Positions 11,234 through 23,560 are shown, counted from the stretch's first letter. The stretch is DNA of 64,000 nucleotides from Ambrosia x helenae (GCA_030844895.1 JAUTDX010000231.1:183501-247500); one strand, 5' to 3'. Numbers and translations: made by a program. Notes: a model not told the origin generated them from the sequence alone.

Positions 11234-14200
11234 GGGAGGCAGGGGTGTTATAACTGTGGTGACACGGGACATTTCAAGCGTGACTGTCCCAAACTGAAGC
11301 AGGGCGATAATGGGAGGGGCGGGAACGGTAACGGGAACAATGGCGGCGGAGGCAGGACTGCACGTGCTTTCGTCATTGGATCTGCAGAGGCTAGGCAGGA
11401 TCCAGACACAGTTACCGGTACGTTCCTTCTTAATGATCGCTATGTTTCTGTCTTGTTTGATTCTGGTGCCGATAAGAGTTTCGTATCTTTGGATATTAGT
11501 CGATTGCTAGATATAGTACCCACACCTTTAGAGGCTAAGTACTTAATAGAATTGGCTGATGGTAAGAAAATCGAAGCAACACACACCCTTAGGGAATGTC
11601 ACTTGGAACTGTCGGGTTTGTCTTTCCCCATTGACCTTATGCCGGTACCTCTGGGTAGTTTTGATGTCGTGGTTGGCATGGATTGGTTATCGTTGTATCG
11701 CGCGGAGATCGTTTGTTTTGACAAGGTTATTCGGATCCCTCTCCCTGATGGAGAGATTCTTTCTGTTCGTGGCGAGAAAAGCGGTGCTCCGCTGAGTATC
11801 ATTTCTAGCATGAAAGCCCGTAAGTATCTTCGGAAGGGCTGTTCGGCCATTCTGGCACTTGTTAACGTTTCTACTGACGATGAGAAGAAGATCGAGGATA
11901 TCCCGGTGGTTCGTGACTTCTCTGATGTGTTTCCTGATGATTTACCTGGTCTTCCTCCCCATCATCAGGTTGAGTTTGGTATTGATCTCACTCCGGGCGC
12001 AGCTCCTATTGCCCGAGCTCCGTATCGTCTCGCACCTCCCGAAATGCAAGAGCTGTCCAGCCAGTTACAGGAACTCTTGGAAAAGGGTTTCATTCGACCG
12101 AGTTCTTCCCCGTGGGGAGCCCCTATTTTGTTTGTGAAGAAGAAGGACGGAAGTCTTCGTATGTGTATTGATTATCGTGAGCTGAACAAAGTGACCATCA
12201 AGAATCGTTATCCTCTTCCTCGCATTGATGATCTCTTTGACCAGCTTCAGGGCTCTAGCTACTATTCGAAGATTGATTTGCGGTCCGGTTATCACCAGTT
12301 GCGCGTCAGGGAAGCTGACATTCAGAAGACTGCTTTTCGCACTCGTTATGGCCATTTTGAGTTCTTGGTCATGCCTTTTGGTCTCACTAACGCACCGGCG
12401 GTGTTCATGGATTTGATGAACCGCATTTGCAAGCCTTACCTTGATAAGTTCGTCATCGTGTTCATTGACGATATTCTGATTTACTCCAAGAACAAGGCGG
12501 ATCATGAGGAACATCTGCGGTTGGTCTTGGAACTTTTGAGACAGGAGCAGTTGTATGCTAAGTTCTCAAAGTGTGATTTTTGGTTGCGTGAAGTTCAATT
12601 CCTAGGACATGTGGTGAATGAACTGGGAATTCATGTCGATCCGGCTAAGATCGAGGCTATTAAAGACTGGGAAGCACCAAAGACGCCATCTGAGGTGCGG
12701 CAATTCCTAGGTCTTGCGGGTTATTATCGTCGTTTCATTGAGGGATTTTCGAAGATCGCTCAACCCCTCACTGCTCTTACCCAGAAGGACCGAAAGTTCG
12801 ACTGGGATGAACCACAAGAATCAGCATTTCAGATGCTGAAGCTTAAACTTTGTTCTGCACCTATCTTATCCCTACCTGAGGGAACGGATAACTTCGTTGT
12901 GTACTGTGATGCTTCTATTCGTGGTCTCGGTTGCGTGTTGATGCAGCGCGGGAAGGTTATTGCTTATGCTTCTCGCCAACTCAAAGTTCATGAGAAGAAC
13001 TACACTACTCATGACTTGGAACTGGGTGCGGTAGTCTTTGCGTTGAAAATCTGGAGACATTACTTGTACGGTACCAAGTGTGAAGTATATACCGATCACA
13101 AGAGTCTTCAGCATATTTTCGACCAGAAGGTGTTGAACATGCGGCAGCGTCGCTGGGTTGAACTCCTGAACGATTATGACTGTGCCATCAAATACCATCC
13201 TGGCAAGGCGAACGTTGTGGCGGACGCCTTGAGCAGAAAGGAGTCTGCGAACCCTCGCCGTGTTCGAGCCTTACAGCTCACCATTCATTCTTCGTTGCCT
13301 GACCGAATCCGTTCTGCCCAGTTGGAAGCCTTGAAGGAGGAAAACCTTAAGGCTGAAACGATGCACAGTGCTGACAAGCATCTTGAGCTCAGGACCGATG
13401 GCTTACACTATTTTGCGGGGCGTGTTTGGGTCCCATTGTTCGGAGGATTGCGCGAGCTTGTTCTGGATGAAGCTCACAAGTCCCGGTATTCTATTCACCC
13501 TGGCTCCGATAAGATGTATCAGGATTTGAAGATACTTTATTGGTGGCCGAACATGAAAGCTGACATAGCTTCTTACGTCAGCAAATGTTTGACTTGTGCT
13601 AAAGTCAAGGTGGAGTATCAGAGGCCGTCTGGTCTCCTGCAACAACCAGAGGTTCTAGAATGGAAGTGGGAACGAATCACGATGGATTTTGTCACAAAAC
13701 TGCCAAAGTCACCTAGTGGTTATGATATGATTTGGGTGATTGTTGACCGGCTGACAAAATCGGCACGTTTTATACCTATTAAGGAAACCGATGGACTCGA
13801 GCGGTTGGCTCGACTTTACCTTAAGGAGGTGGTTGCTCGGCACGGAGTGCCTGTTTCTATTATCTCTGATCGTGATTCTCGTTTCGCTTCGCGTTTCTGG
13901 AAGGCTCTGCACAAGGCTTTGGGTACTCAGTTGGATATGAGTACGGCTTATCATCCGCAAACTGATGGACAGAGTGAGCGGACGATTCAAACCTTGGAAG
14001 ACATGCTTCGGGCATGTGTTATCGATTTTGGCAAAAGTTGGGAGATCCACCTGCCGTTAGTGGAGTTCTCCTACAACAACAGCTATCACTCTAGCATCAA
14101 GGCAGCTCCGTTCGAGGCTCTTTACGGACGGAAATGTCGATCACCACTTTGTTGGGCCGAGGTGGGCAAGAGCCAGCTCACTGGTCCGGAACTCGTGTAC

Positions 14201-14764
14201 GAAACTTCGGAGAAAATCGTACAGATCCGTCAACGTTTGGCTGCTACACGGGATCGTCAGAAGAGCTATGCCGATCGCCATCGAAAACCTTTAGAGTTCC
14301 AGGTTGGGGACAAAGTACTTCTGAAAGTTTCACCATGGAAGGGCGTCATACGCTTTGGAAAGCGTGGCAAGCTTAACCCTCGTTATGTCGGACCGTTCGC
14401 AATCTTGGATCGGATTGGACCGGTGGCATACAGACTTGACTTACCGGCGGAGCTCGGTAGTGTACACAACGTCTTCCATGTGTCTAACTTGAAGAAGTGT
14501 TTGGCTGATGAATCTCTCATTGTACCACTGGAAGAGATCAAGGTTGACGATCGTCTTCGCATTGTGGAGGAACCTGTCGAGATTCTCGACTACAAGATTC
14601 GTAGCCTTCGTCGGAGAAAAATCTGCATCGTTAAAGTCCGTTGGAACTCGAACCGTGGACCGGAGTTCACATGGGAACGGGAGGATCAGATGAAATCTAA
14701 GTATCCTCATCTCTTTCCGAAGCGCGCGTTTGAATCAAGGCATGTTACTGCTGAAGCGGAATAA
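11234..14764 (+). CDS. C Pol polyprotein (protease, RT, RNase H, integrase, chromodomain)
   Basis: About 1176 codons are open in the gag frame after the TAG; no ATG is needed in a read-through Gag-Pol. Order: second CCHC knuckle CYNCGDTGHFKRDC (11249-11290); aspartic protease LFDSGADKSF (about 11456); reverse transcriptase with KKKDGSLRMCIDYRELN and catalytic FIDDILIYS (12461-12487); RNase H with YCDAS, YTDHKSLQH and VADALSR; integrase with an HHCC zinc site (CLTCAKVK) and a D,D,E core (TMDFVTKLP, ISDRDSRF, TDGQSERTIQTLEDML); a GPF-type linker (YVGPFAILDRIG); and a C-terminal chromodomain-like KVRWNSNRGPEFTWE. I saw no internal stop. It may still supply enzymes in trans if expressed. Assignment to Tekay/Del is strong. 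Confidence 0.95.
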   Translation, partial: GRQGCYNCGDTGHFKRDCPKLKQGDNGRGGNGNGNNGGGGRTARAFVIGSAEARQDPDTVTGTFLLNDRYVSVLFDSGADKSFVSLDISRLLDIVPTPLEAKYLIELADGKKIEATHTLRECHLELSGLSFPIDLMPVPLGSFDVVVGMDWLSLYRAEIVCFDKVIRIPLPDGEILSVRGEKSGAPLSIISSMKARKYLRKGCSAILALVNVSTDDEKKIEDIPVVRDFSDVFPDDLPGLPPHHQVEFGIDLTPGAAPIARAPYRLAPPEMQELSSQLQELLEKGFIRPSSSPWGAPILFVKKKDGSLRMCIDYRELNKVTIKNRYPLPRIDDLFDQLQGSSYYSKIDLRSGYHQLRVREADIQKTAFRTRYGHFEFLVMPFGLTNAPAVFMDLMNRICKPYLDKFVIVFIDDILIYSKNKADHEEHLRLVLELLRQEQLYAKFSKCDFWLREVQFLGHVVNELGIHVDPAKIEAIKDWEAPKTPSEVRQFLGLAGYYRRFIEGFSKIAQPLTALTQKDRKFDWDEPQESAFQMLKLKLCSAPILSLPEGTDNFVVYCDASIRGLGCVLMQRGKVIAYASRQLKVHEKNYTTHDLELGAVVFALKIWRHYLYGTKCEVYTDHKSLQHIFDQKVLNMRQRRWVELLNDYDCAIKYHPGKANVVADALSRKESANPRRVRALQLTIHSSLPDRIRSAQLEALKEENLKAETMHSADKHLELRTDGLHYFAGRVWVPLFGGLRELVLDEAHKSRYSIHPGSDKMYQDLKILYWWPNMKADIASYVSKCLTCAKVKVEYQRPSGLLQQPEVLEWKWERITMDFVTKLPKSPSGYDMIWVIVDRLTKSARFIPIKETDGLERLARLYLKEVVARHGVPVSIISDRDSRFASRFWKALHKALGTQLDMSTAYHPQTDGQSERTIQTLEDMLRACVIDFGKSWEIHLPLVEFSYNNSYHSSIKAAPFEALYGRKCRSPLCWAEVGKSQLTGPELVYETSEKIVQIRQRLAATRDRQKSYADRHRKPLEFQVGDKVLLKVSPWKGVIRFGKRGKLNPRYVGPFAILDRIGPVAYRLDLPAELGSVHNVFHVSNLKKCLADESLIVPLEEIKVDDRLRIVEEPVEILDYKIRSLRRRKICIVKVRWNSNRGPEFTWEREDQMKSKYPHLFPKRAFESRHVTAEAE

Positions 14765-14774
14765 ATCTCGGGTC

Positions 14775-14899
14775 GAGATTCCTTTCAACGTGGGGATGAT
14801 GTGACATCCGGTAAGTTTCTTTTCGTTCTGTTCATTTCGTTTCTTTCTTTTGGGCTTTGCGCAATTTTCGGGACGAAAATTCTTTCAACGTGGGGATGA
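14775..14899 (+). promoter_or_regulatory. C polypurine tract, duplicated with the LTR start
   Basis: TTTCAACGTGGGGATGATG plus TGACATCCGG at 14786-14815 is repeated 100 bp later as TTTCAACGTGGGGATGATG plus TGACACCCGG at 14883-14912. The second copy abuts the real 3' LTR at 14900. The spacer also repeats TCGGGTCGAGATTC / TCGGGACGAAAATTC. The first copy looks like a relic priming site. Confidence 0.75.
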
Positions 14900-17479
14900 T
14901 GTGACACCCGGCATGTTCGACTTAAACATATTAGTAACATCTAAGTCTACCTTAGCGAGAAACGTTTATAAACAAACTTAACTGGGTTAGTTGAGTCGGG
15001 TCAAGTTAGGATTGTCCAGGGTACAATGATCTGGAGGATCATTGGGAGTCGTTTTGTTAATACACTAGTACCGGGTTCCATTGTTGGTGACATTACATGA
15101 ACTAATTAAGTATATGTGTAGATTATGGGTCGTGTGGTGGATTATATGCATAGATGTGTTTAAACGATGTGTAAATGATTATCTGTGCTTTAATGTGTTA
15201 AATATAGTCTAAGGATGCATGCTTATGTGTTAAGATGTGTTAGAATGCGTTAAACACGACAAACTGGAAAACTAGTTAAAAAGGGGTTCTGGTTCGACCA
15301 CTTCGAGTGGTCGAAGGAGAAGAAAAGTGCCTGGTTCGACCCATGTAAGTGGGCGAACCAGGGAAGTGGAATTTGAGGAATTCCCTTCGACCAAACAGGT
15401 CTCATTCGACCCTGTGAAAGGGGCGAAGGAGACCACCTTCGACCAATGAGTTGGTGCGAAGGAAGATTAGTATAAATACCAACCTTTGTCATTTTTCATC
15501 ATTTCACAAACCCTAACCGTCCCAAAACGCTCTCAAACGATCTTAAACACTAAGGAAGGAGTTTTTGCTCTTCTTTTTCATAATCTAAACCATCTACAAC
15601 ATCTAAACAAGAATCCAAGGTGTGTTCATAATCCTAAATCTTTTAAAAGCATTTTAATTCGTTTTCATCTAACCCTAATTGTCCGGATCTGTTCTAAGGG
15701 TGTTTTTATGATTAAAAACCTTTTAAACATCTTTCTAAATCAAAACATAATCATTTAACATAGGTTTTCATAATGAATAACATGTGTAAATTGTGTGTTA
15801 TGTGGTGTTATGTGTTGTTCACTGATTTGCTGCTATATCTATGATAGAAACATGATATAGGATTGTTGTTAATGAGGGAATATTGTTGTCTAGGGTTAGG
15901 ATTGGATATATTGATATTTGGGGGTTTTATTGGATTAATACTTGATGTATGAATATTTATGATCAATAGAATGAATAAGAAAGATCGGATAATCGACAAA
16001 CTGAGTATTTTAAGCTAAAAATGAATCGATTTCAAAAGTTTCCAAATTGGGTAAATAATTCATGCATGAAAGTGATGTTTCCATAATCTTTACCATTTTG
16101 GGAAAGGGCTGAAACGGACGTATTATCGGGCGAAATCGATGGGGTTTTGTAGGGATAAGTTATCCATGCTTGACTGCTGTGTTTGATGATGTTTAGGGTC
16201 GTTTTGAATGTGTTTGAAGCGTTTTTAGGAAAAATTATACAACAGGGGCGAACCTGGCCTCCTTCGACCAGTCGATGGTGCGAAGGAGGGATCCAGGGTC
16301 GAACCTGGCTTTTTATTGGACGAATGTGATAAAACGGGCGAAGGAAGCATCGAACGGTCGAACGAGATGAAAAAAGGGTGCGAAGGAGACAAAAAGGTGC
16401 GAAGGAGACTTAAAACTGACTGGTTCGACCGTTCTTATGCAGAAATGAGATTTTTGATACAAACTAAGTGTTTTATGCTTGAGCCTTGTGTGTAATCTAT
16501 GTGTACTTGATTAGTTAGGGTAATGGGTCACCAACGGGATGTCGGGTCGGTCTAGTGTGTCGGTTAAACATTTAAACACGTTTTAAAACATACTTGGTTA
16601 CGATCTGGAGAATCAGGGACTAGATAACCTTATGGTTATTAGTCAGAACACTTATGTGAACATTTTGATAGATCTCCGGTAGAGGGATTATCAAGGGCTA
16701 AACATCTTTACTTGTATTTGAAGAACGCTACTTAAGGTGAGTTCACGGCCCCACTTTTACTGCTTTAACTTTTGGGGGAGAAAACATGCGCTAAACAGTT
16801 TTGGTAACATATGTCATACTATGGTTTTAACTTTATATTGCTATACGATCTTTTGAAAAGTCCCGGGGGAAACCATGAATGTGCGGGGTTGCACAACGGG
16901 GGAAATGTGGATAGATCTATTGGGCGTGACCTGCCCCACTCGTCGGCTTGGAGGGTCGGGCGGGTGCATATTGTCTCGAACAGGTACATTGGTATCATGC
17001 TGAACATACGGCTGCTTAAACATGCTGAACATTGCTAAACGTGTCTAGTAATGGTTTCCAATCGTAGTAGTAATGAATCATACGCCTAGCTAGCGTAGTT
17101 GGTAACATTGATATAGTATGGACATGGTAACATTTTAGTAACATTTTGAACAAACCTGTGAACTCACCGGCATTATATGTTGACATCTTTTTGGCATGTT
17201 TTTCTCAGGTCGCTAAGGTAGCAATGAACGGAACTAGGCGCACGGGTCTGCATGGGCGTCTAGGTTTAGTGCACGTTTTGTAATAAAAGTATTTTGAACA
17301 ACTTTTGAGATGATAGCATAGTTGATTAAATGCTACTGAAACGCTTCCGCTTATTAAATCAATGGTTATGTCTGTTTACGTTTTCATATAGAGTTGTTTA
17401 TTGTGATCGTTGACTTGGATCCTGGTTTGTCATGCGCCTCGCGGTAAAACCCCGCAAGTGGTAATTTGAGGGTGTGACA
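14900..17479 (+). repeat. C 3' LTR
   Basis: 2580 bp, colinear with 7928-10507, with about 27 substitutions and two single-base indels by hand count. The TSD GTATC follows at 17480. Confidence 0.93.
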
Positions 17480-17490
17480 GTATCAGAGCC
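17480..17490 (+). promoter_or_regulatory. B primer binding site, right half
   Basis: GTATCAGAGCC after C joins with ATTGGTATC (7919-7927) before C to give a tRNA-iMet site. C inserted inside it and duplicated GTATC. Confidence 0.85.
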
Positions 17491-20237
17491 ATGGTTATAG
17501 GGAATTAGGTTATTAGAATGCCTTTTAGCCTAGTCTACAACTAAGCTTATTCTCACGAGTCCTCTCGTGTACATTTCTCTTATTCCTTATATTTTCTTTC
17601 AAGATATTTTCGCTATGATTCTTTCTCGTTATTCTTTCGGTATTTTGTTTGGAAAAGAAGACACTCGTATTTCACGAACGAAACGATATCACCAAGTTAG
17701 GAGTGACACCCATACCTTGGTGACTAGTTTCACTCCTCTATATGTTACTTATCTTAGGAATATACCTTTGAGATAGGAGTGACATCCACACCTCAAAGAG
17801 TATTTCCTTCAAAAAGAAACTTAATCACTAAGCTGGGGGTGATATCCTTAACTTAGTGATTGATTTCATTCCTCAATTGTTTTCAATTTTGAAATACATC
17901 TTTGAGTTAGGAGTGAAATCCACATCTCAGGGATCTGTTTCTACATCTTGTTTTAAAGTCTCGCTAAAGGTTTCGAAATTTACCAGTGACGGGGTATGTG
18001 CAATCGGGAAAAATGACCATTCACTCATAGGTTCGAGTACGCTCCCCACAAGTCAATAATAATATTTCAATCTCTTTGGCTAGTCACCAGTTTCATTAGA
18101 AATATTTTCAGTATCACATTTTTGATATATTTTTCATTTGTTGTTTGAAACTCTTATCATAATTTTTTTATAAGGAAGTTATTATGTCTTTTGAGTTTTC
18201 TCTATTAATAGCTATCGCTATTTGTGCATTTTTCTGTTTTTCATTATTGACTCTTAAGTATTGTTTAACATTTGGAATTTAAGTTCCATCTCTTGATGTT
18301 TTATATACTCATTAATTATTCGTTTTTTTTCATCATCATTAAAACTTTTATCCGCTTTAAAACTTACACTATTTTCATTTATGATTTGTGACTTCTACAC
18401 TATTGTCGCATTTACTTTTATCATTCACGTCATTTCTAAATCTTGGTCTTTTGAAAACACATTTGATTTATATGGTTTTCGAGAAAAAGAAACTTGCGAC
18501 TGATAATATGCATTATGACAATTTTCAACTCGATTTCTTGTAAACCCATGAAAATGTGTACTTACGAAATCTTTTCATATGAACCTGTTTTAAATCTAAA
18601 ACACACTTTGATTTCTAAAAAAAAGTTATTCTCATGCATCACTACTATACTTTCAACTATATCACAAAGTTCGAGTAAAACTACATTTTGTTTTATAAAC
18701 AATAATTTATCTTTTACATTTACACTCTTTCAGTCGCAAAAAACGTTTTGGTCTAATTATTGGACATATCCTTATCGAAAGTTGCTAAATGTCTTTTAAC
18801 ATATAGTGCATATATTTTAAACCTGCATGGCCAGTAGACTATACGTATGTTCCGTCTACTCTCAATTGCAGTAAATATCATTATCTTATTCTTACATCAT
18901 TTTATTTTATTACATTCGCATATTATCTTATTTATGATTATTCTCGTATTATTATTTTATTGGTGGCTATCCCCACGCGTTATTTACAATTATTCTCGCA
19001 CTAATTATTAGTAGTCATTCTTACAACACTGGTTTTGAGCATTAACTTAACTCGTTTACTTTCATTTTGTGAAAATTGTGCGATTTACTTGATTTATATT
19101 ATACCATTCTTTCAATCGAAGTTTTATGCTATACTTATGTACTTGACGCATATTTGGTATGCATATATTTTTTTTCCCCTGTTTTTGAGCAAAACCCTGT
19201 TATACTTTACATTATTTTGTTCATCATCATGGCCAATGAACATACTAGTTGATAATTTTGTATGAGATCTAAGCCAGTGCCCACGTACGACTCGGGTTAG
19301 AGTATTTCTTTAATCCGAGGGGAACGGTGTAAATCTCAGGGTTATCAATATGAGTGTTTGAAGCCAACGATGTGGACAGGAGTTACTGGTTAATGGTAAA
19401 CCCGAAAGGGAAGAACCTCTAACCATATCTATTACTTACCTGTTACTCTCATTATGGTTAAAGGGTAAACCCAAAAGGGAATGACCTCTAACCATGTCAT
19501 TGTTTCATTGCAGTATCAATTACATAGCATATCCTGATTGCACGCATTTGTTTCTAGTATTACTTAGGATAGGGTTATGAAAAAGCATAACACCCTAGTG
19601 TAAGGTAAATCGATGATTACGGTCCGGAACGCAATCATGGGCTTACAGGTACATGAGGGTGGTGTGTAATTCTATTTAGGCTGTTGGTAGACAATCAGTA
19701 CGAGTCCAAAGTATCGGGAGTGTGGTGGGTTAGCTGCGGTACACCCTATATATAAGCATAAACGATACTGCGGGAGCGGACTAGGAGTCGGACCAAGAAC
19801 CTACCCATTACTTGCTAATTACCTCTTCATTAGATCATTGACTAATAGCTAGCATTTCGAGAAGAATGTTTGGGCACGAGCTTTAATTCGTCTTCCTAGA
19901 GTCTTTTCCTTGACCATCCACACAGAAAGCACGAACCTTGTATACTCTTACACACTCGATTATTTGGATACTTGCTACATACTCTAATAACGTTTAGTCA
20001 GAAACTTTTCTAAAGTAGGGGAGACTGCGTCATTAGTACCTCTTCCCCTCACCAATTACACATTCCCGAAATCTTTCTTATTTAAACTCTCAATTTTTTT
20101 TTATTTTTTTAAGTTAACTGTCAAAGTATATTAAACCACTACTTTAAATTTTGTTAAATGATAACTGATGTAATTCATAGAATCTAGTTGACTTTTACAA
20201 CGCATTTTGTATCATAGTAACCTCCACTTGAAAGAAA
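17485..20237 (+). other. B internal region, noncoding
   Basis: About 2.75 kb without gag or pol motifs in any frame. It contains four diverged copies of TAGGAGTGACATCCACACCT-like sequence (17699-17935) and two copies of GGTAAACCC(G/A)AAAGGGAA, each followed by CCTCTAACCAT (about 19394-19495). A 20-bp motif ending in GTAGGGGAGACTG occurs at about 20010 and again as the polypurine tract. Frames at 17567-17776, 18494-18799 and 19035-19265 are AT-rich and unsupported. Confidence 0.75.
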
Positions 20238-20270
20238 TTTCGAGACGAAATTTTCTAAAGTAGGGGAGAC
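20238..20270 (+). promoter_or_regulatory. B polypurine tract
   Basis: CGAGACGAAATTTTC followed by TAAAGTAGGGGAGAC directly precedes the 3' LTR start TGTGACATCC at 20271. Confidence 0.75.
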
Positions 20271-22721
20271 TGTGACATCCGTCACCTTCGTCTTTTATCT
20301 AATTGACAATAATAGTCCTTCAAATATTTCCATTATAGTCCCTGTAAGTTTCGTCATTTTCAAAATTTATTTTAAGAGCAAACTAAAAAAATTTATCATT
20401 TATATATTTATTATGGATCGGGTAAACGTTTTTATCAAATGTGTATATTGAAACGTTGATCGGAATGCATAAAAAAATCAATTTTAAATGTTTGTTAGTT
20501 TTTTTTTCTAAATGTTAAACGTGGTTAGTTAGGTTAGATTTATAAGAGGAAATCTAACCAAATTATAATAAAACTAACGATGTTATAACTATAGGGGCCA
20601 ACCTTGCCAATCTTTGAAAGTTCAAAAGCTGAAAACTTGCTTGTCTCCTGTTACCGTTCGGTTTTCCGGCGGATGGATTCCGGCCACCAGAGTTCTTTTC
20701 CGGCGACTTTGTATCTAGGTTTTTAACGCGTCTTAGAAGCTTTAAATCGGGTCTTTATGATTCTCCATCATTGTATAACTGAATCAAACATAAATACCTC
20801 GCAATTAACATGGTTTAAACAAGTTGAATGCGTGATGGTTTGAGTGTGTAACCGTCGACTTTAATAAGCTCAAACGATCGTTTTTTTCTAACAACAATAT
20901 AAATTGATAGTCTTAATTCATTTCTGCACATCTTCACGTCGTAACCAACCCATAAAACGTCACAGATTCGAGCTTTATAACCTTCAAATTTTCGGATTTT
21001 CTTTCGGCTCGTGATGCTCTTTTTGTGATCGATTCAAAGCATGTAGGTATAATATTCTTGTGCCATTTTGTTATTTAGATAATCCTTTACAAAAGCCCCA
21101 TGAACACCGGGTCTTTTTTTACCGAATTGAAGGTACTAGGAATTAGGGTTAGGGTTTGAATGTTTTGGGGAAGAAGATGAAGTTGGGATATTGTTTTTAT
21201 ATTTTAGCTTCCTAAATAAATCAACAAAAGCCTTGGTAGACTAGTGGTTGTGATGTTGGTGTTCCATAGAGGGTACCCGGGTTCGAGTCCCCTTGGACGC
21301 GCATCTGCAAATTTTTTGGGATAATTCGTTTTTAATTTTCATTTTCTTATTTTCTTTAAATATATATAATATATAGACTTAGAAATATTCATAATAAATC
21401 CATTTTTTACCCAAAAATTATGAAAATTTAGGTGTAGCTTCTTGACACCATAAAGAAAATTTTCACACTTTTATTTTCTGGAAAATGTTTTATTTTTATA
21501 TTTTTATTAAATTAAATTTTTTAATCATATTTAATTTATTAAAAATTCATTTTTAATGATTTTAATCTCAAACTTTTTGCTAAATTATTTCTAATCTTTA
21601 TGAATAGAAATAAAAAATATTTGGTTCAGAAAACATTTATTTTATTAATTTTTCTATTTTTAATCATTTAAACATGATTTAATCTCATTAAATCAGTTTT
21701 AAATATAAATAAGTTTATTAAAATTATAGGAAAATTATTTCCATTAATTTACATCTGAAATCATCCATTTTCTATAAAAATAGCATTTTTGGATCATGTT
21801 TTGAATTATTAGTCTTATTTATGTTTAATTAGACATAATTAATAATTTATTTATTTGTACTATTAAATATCTATTTTATAAATATTTTCCCTATAAAATA
21901 GAAATAATTCTATGATTGAAAATCTTAATTACAATTTGTGGGATCATTGTGTAACTCATAAATATTTATTCCAATATTTATGATTATTGTATTTATTTAC
22001 AATAATTAGTTAAAATAATTAACTAAATTATTTTGTAATAATTATTTAAACAAAAGTTAACCTAAATATTCAATTGGTAATAATTATACTACTTAAATCC
22101 TAATTACAAACTTTAGTATATTATATACAACTGTTATAGTAATTCGACTTATCATAAAAACTCTAATTCCCCAAAACGACTTAGCAAACCCTAATGCCTT
22201 AGACCCTAGATACCTTAGACTTTTTAGACACTTCCTTATTAGTATTCTTACACATTATAGGTTGAATTCCTCGGAATTCCCATTACTTAACTCACGCCCG
22301 CTTAAGTTGGATTTTGATCGCTTTCGCAAACTGTGAGTATATCTTTCCCCTTTTTACTGTTTTACTATTCTGGGGTGACTCATGTACTTACTATCAAGTT
22401 TCTATTTCTTTTACTAAATGCAATTCTCATGTGTGTTTGCTTTATGTTAATTGGTGTGTCTATAACTTGTCAAAATCATTAACTGCTGGGCGGCCTAGCA
22501 TTTCAATGAATAGTACTATGGTATACCCCCTTGAGACTCTGTTAAGAGAATCTTGGTCATTGTCTTGTTAATTCATTATTCAGTTGGTTAGTCATGTGTT
22601 AGTCATTATTCATAGGCTTGGTTTTGAACGGATATTACTTATTACATAATTGCAAATGGTACCGCACATGAATTGCTAAACACTTTTTCTACTATATTTA
22701 TTCAAACAGGGTATGCTCACC
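20271..22721 (+). repeat. B 3' LTR, left part
   Basis: Colinear with the B 5' LTR until GTATGCTCACC, where E is inserted. Positions 22717-22721 are the left TCACC duplication. It contains the tRNA-like module with B-box at 21280-21290. Confidence 0.92.
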
Positions 22722-22799
22722 TGTTAGGACAAAAAGGATTGGTGAAACCACTTTTGCAAACCTTAGTCTAATTCACTTCTGTCAAAATATTCTAAGTAT

Positions 22800-22960
22800 A
22801 GAACTGCTGAAGAAGGAAGATCAAACTGCTGAAGAAGAGATTCCACAAGTGTTGAAGAAGAAAAGTCATCAGAAGTTCTGAAGTTCAAACCAGACACTTC
22901 TACTGAAGAACTACTCATCAGTAGTTTGTCATTCATCAGTACTTATGTGAAGATCTTTTC
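22800..22960 (+). repeat. E U3 word array: ACTGCTGAAGAAG / CATCAGTAGTTT
   Basis: Short variants of CTGCTGAAGAAG, CATCAGAAGTT, CTTCTACTGAAGAA and CATCAGTAGTT appear about nine times in both orientations, upstream of the TATA box. The same words recur through the internal region (for example 29498-29660). Copy in 3' LTR at 33500-33655. Confidence 0.65.
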
Positions 22961-23091
22961 CACCGCCTTTTTGTATCAGTAGTTTATTACTTTAGTATTA
23001 CTTTTACTTTATGTACAAGTTCCAATGCTGCAACTTGTTGCAACTTGTTTCTGAACTTGCTTTTTGGCAAGGTTCATGTATTTGTAAAGTC

Positions 23092-23099
23092 TATAAATA
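23092..23099 (+). promoter_or_regulatory. E LTR TATA box
   Basis: TATAAATA in AGTCTATAAATAGAAGG; 3' LTR copy at 33790-33797. Confidence 0.7.
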
Positions 23100-23406
23100 G
23101 AAGGGTTCATCCCTCTGTTTTAGAGATTGATTTTAAATACAGAAATCCTTCAACACATATTATTGTTATTTCCATTTCATATTTATTGAGAATCTGTCTA
23201 AGTGTTTCATTCTCATTCAATACTTAGATTCTCAATAAATACTTATCATTTATTAGTTTTTCAATCCAGGGGGAGTTATAACTCCTGTTGATAAGTGTAG
23301 CTTTAAACTCATAACATTCCGCTGTGCTATCACTGATCAAGAACTTGCTAAACACCTAAGTGTTCACTAGAAAGTTCATACAAAAGAGCAATACTGATCC
23401 AACAAT

Positions 23407-23418
23407 TGGTATCAGAGC
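23407..23418 (+). promoter_or_regulatory. E primer binding site (tRNA-iMet)
   Basis: TGGTATCAGAGC begins two bases after the LTR end, typical of copia elements. Confidence 0.9.
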
Positions 23419-23560
23419 ATTGGTTTATCTGATCACATATCAATCTAACACATTGAGAATCAGACACAGTCTCTTATTGATATTCAATAAAGGATTATAA
23501 GCTCACTCTTATCAACATCCATCACTTTAAGAGATATTTGACAAATCAATACTCTTTAAA

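Larger units (their letters stand above)
7928..17479 (+). mobile_element. C: Tekay/Del-like chromovirus
   Basis: Two LTRs of exactly 2580 bp flank an internal region of 4.4 kb with a nearly complete pol. The TSD GTATC is at 7923-7927 and 17480-17484 and lies within B's primer binding site. The C-terminal chromodomain-like tail and initiator Met PBS place it in the Tekay/Del clade of Ty3 elements. The LTRs differ at about 27 positions by hand count, around 1%. Most of the capsid part of gag is gone, so it cannot make its own particles. Confidence 0.93.
22722..23404 (+). repeat. E 5' LTR
   Basis: Starts TGTTAGGACA, ends CCAACA, followed by the PBS. It carries a U3 word array (22800-22960), TATAAATA at 23092-23099, and a transcribed part with a 60-codon frame that lacks coding support. 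Confidence 0.93.

Noticed and set aside
12065..14710. Minus-strand frames of 80-149 codons across C pol
   Set aside because: Antisense shadows of a well-supported polyprotein.
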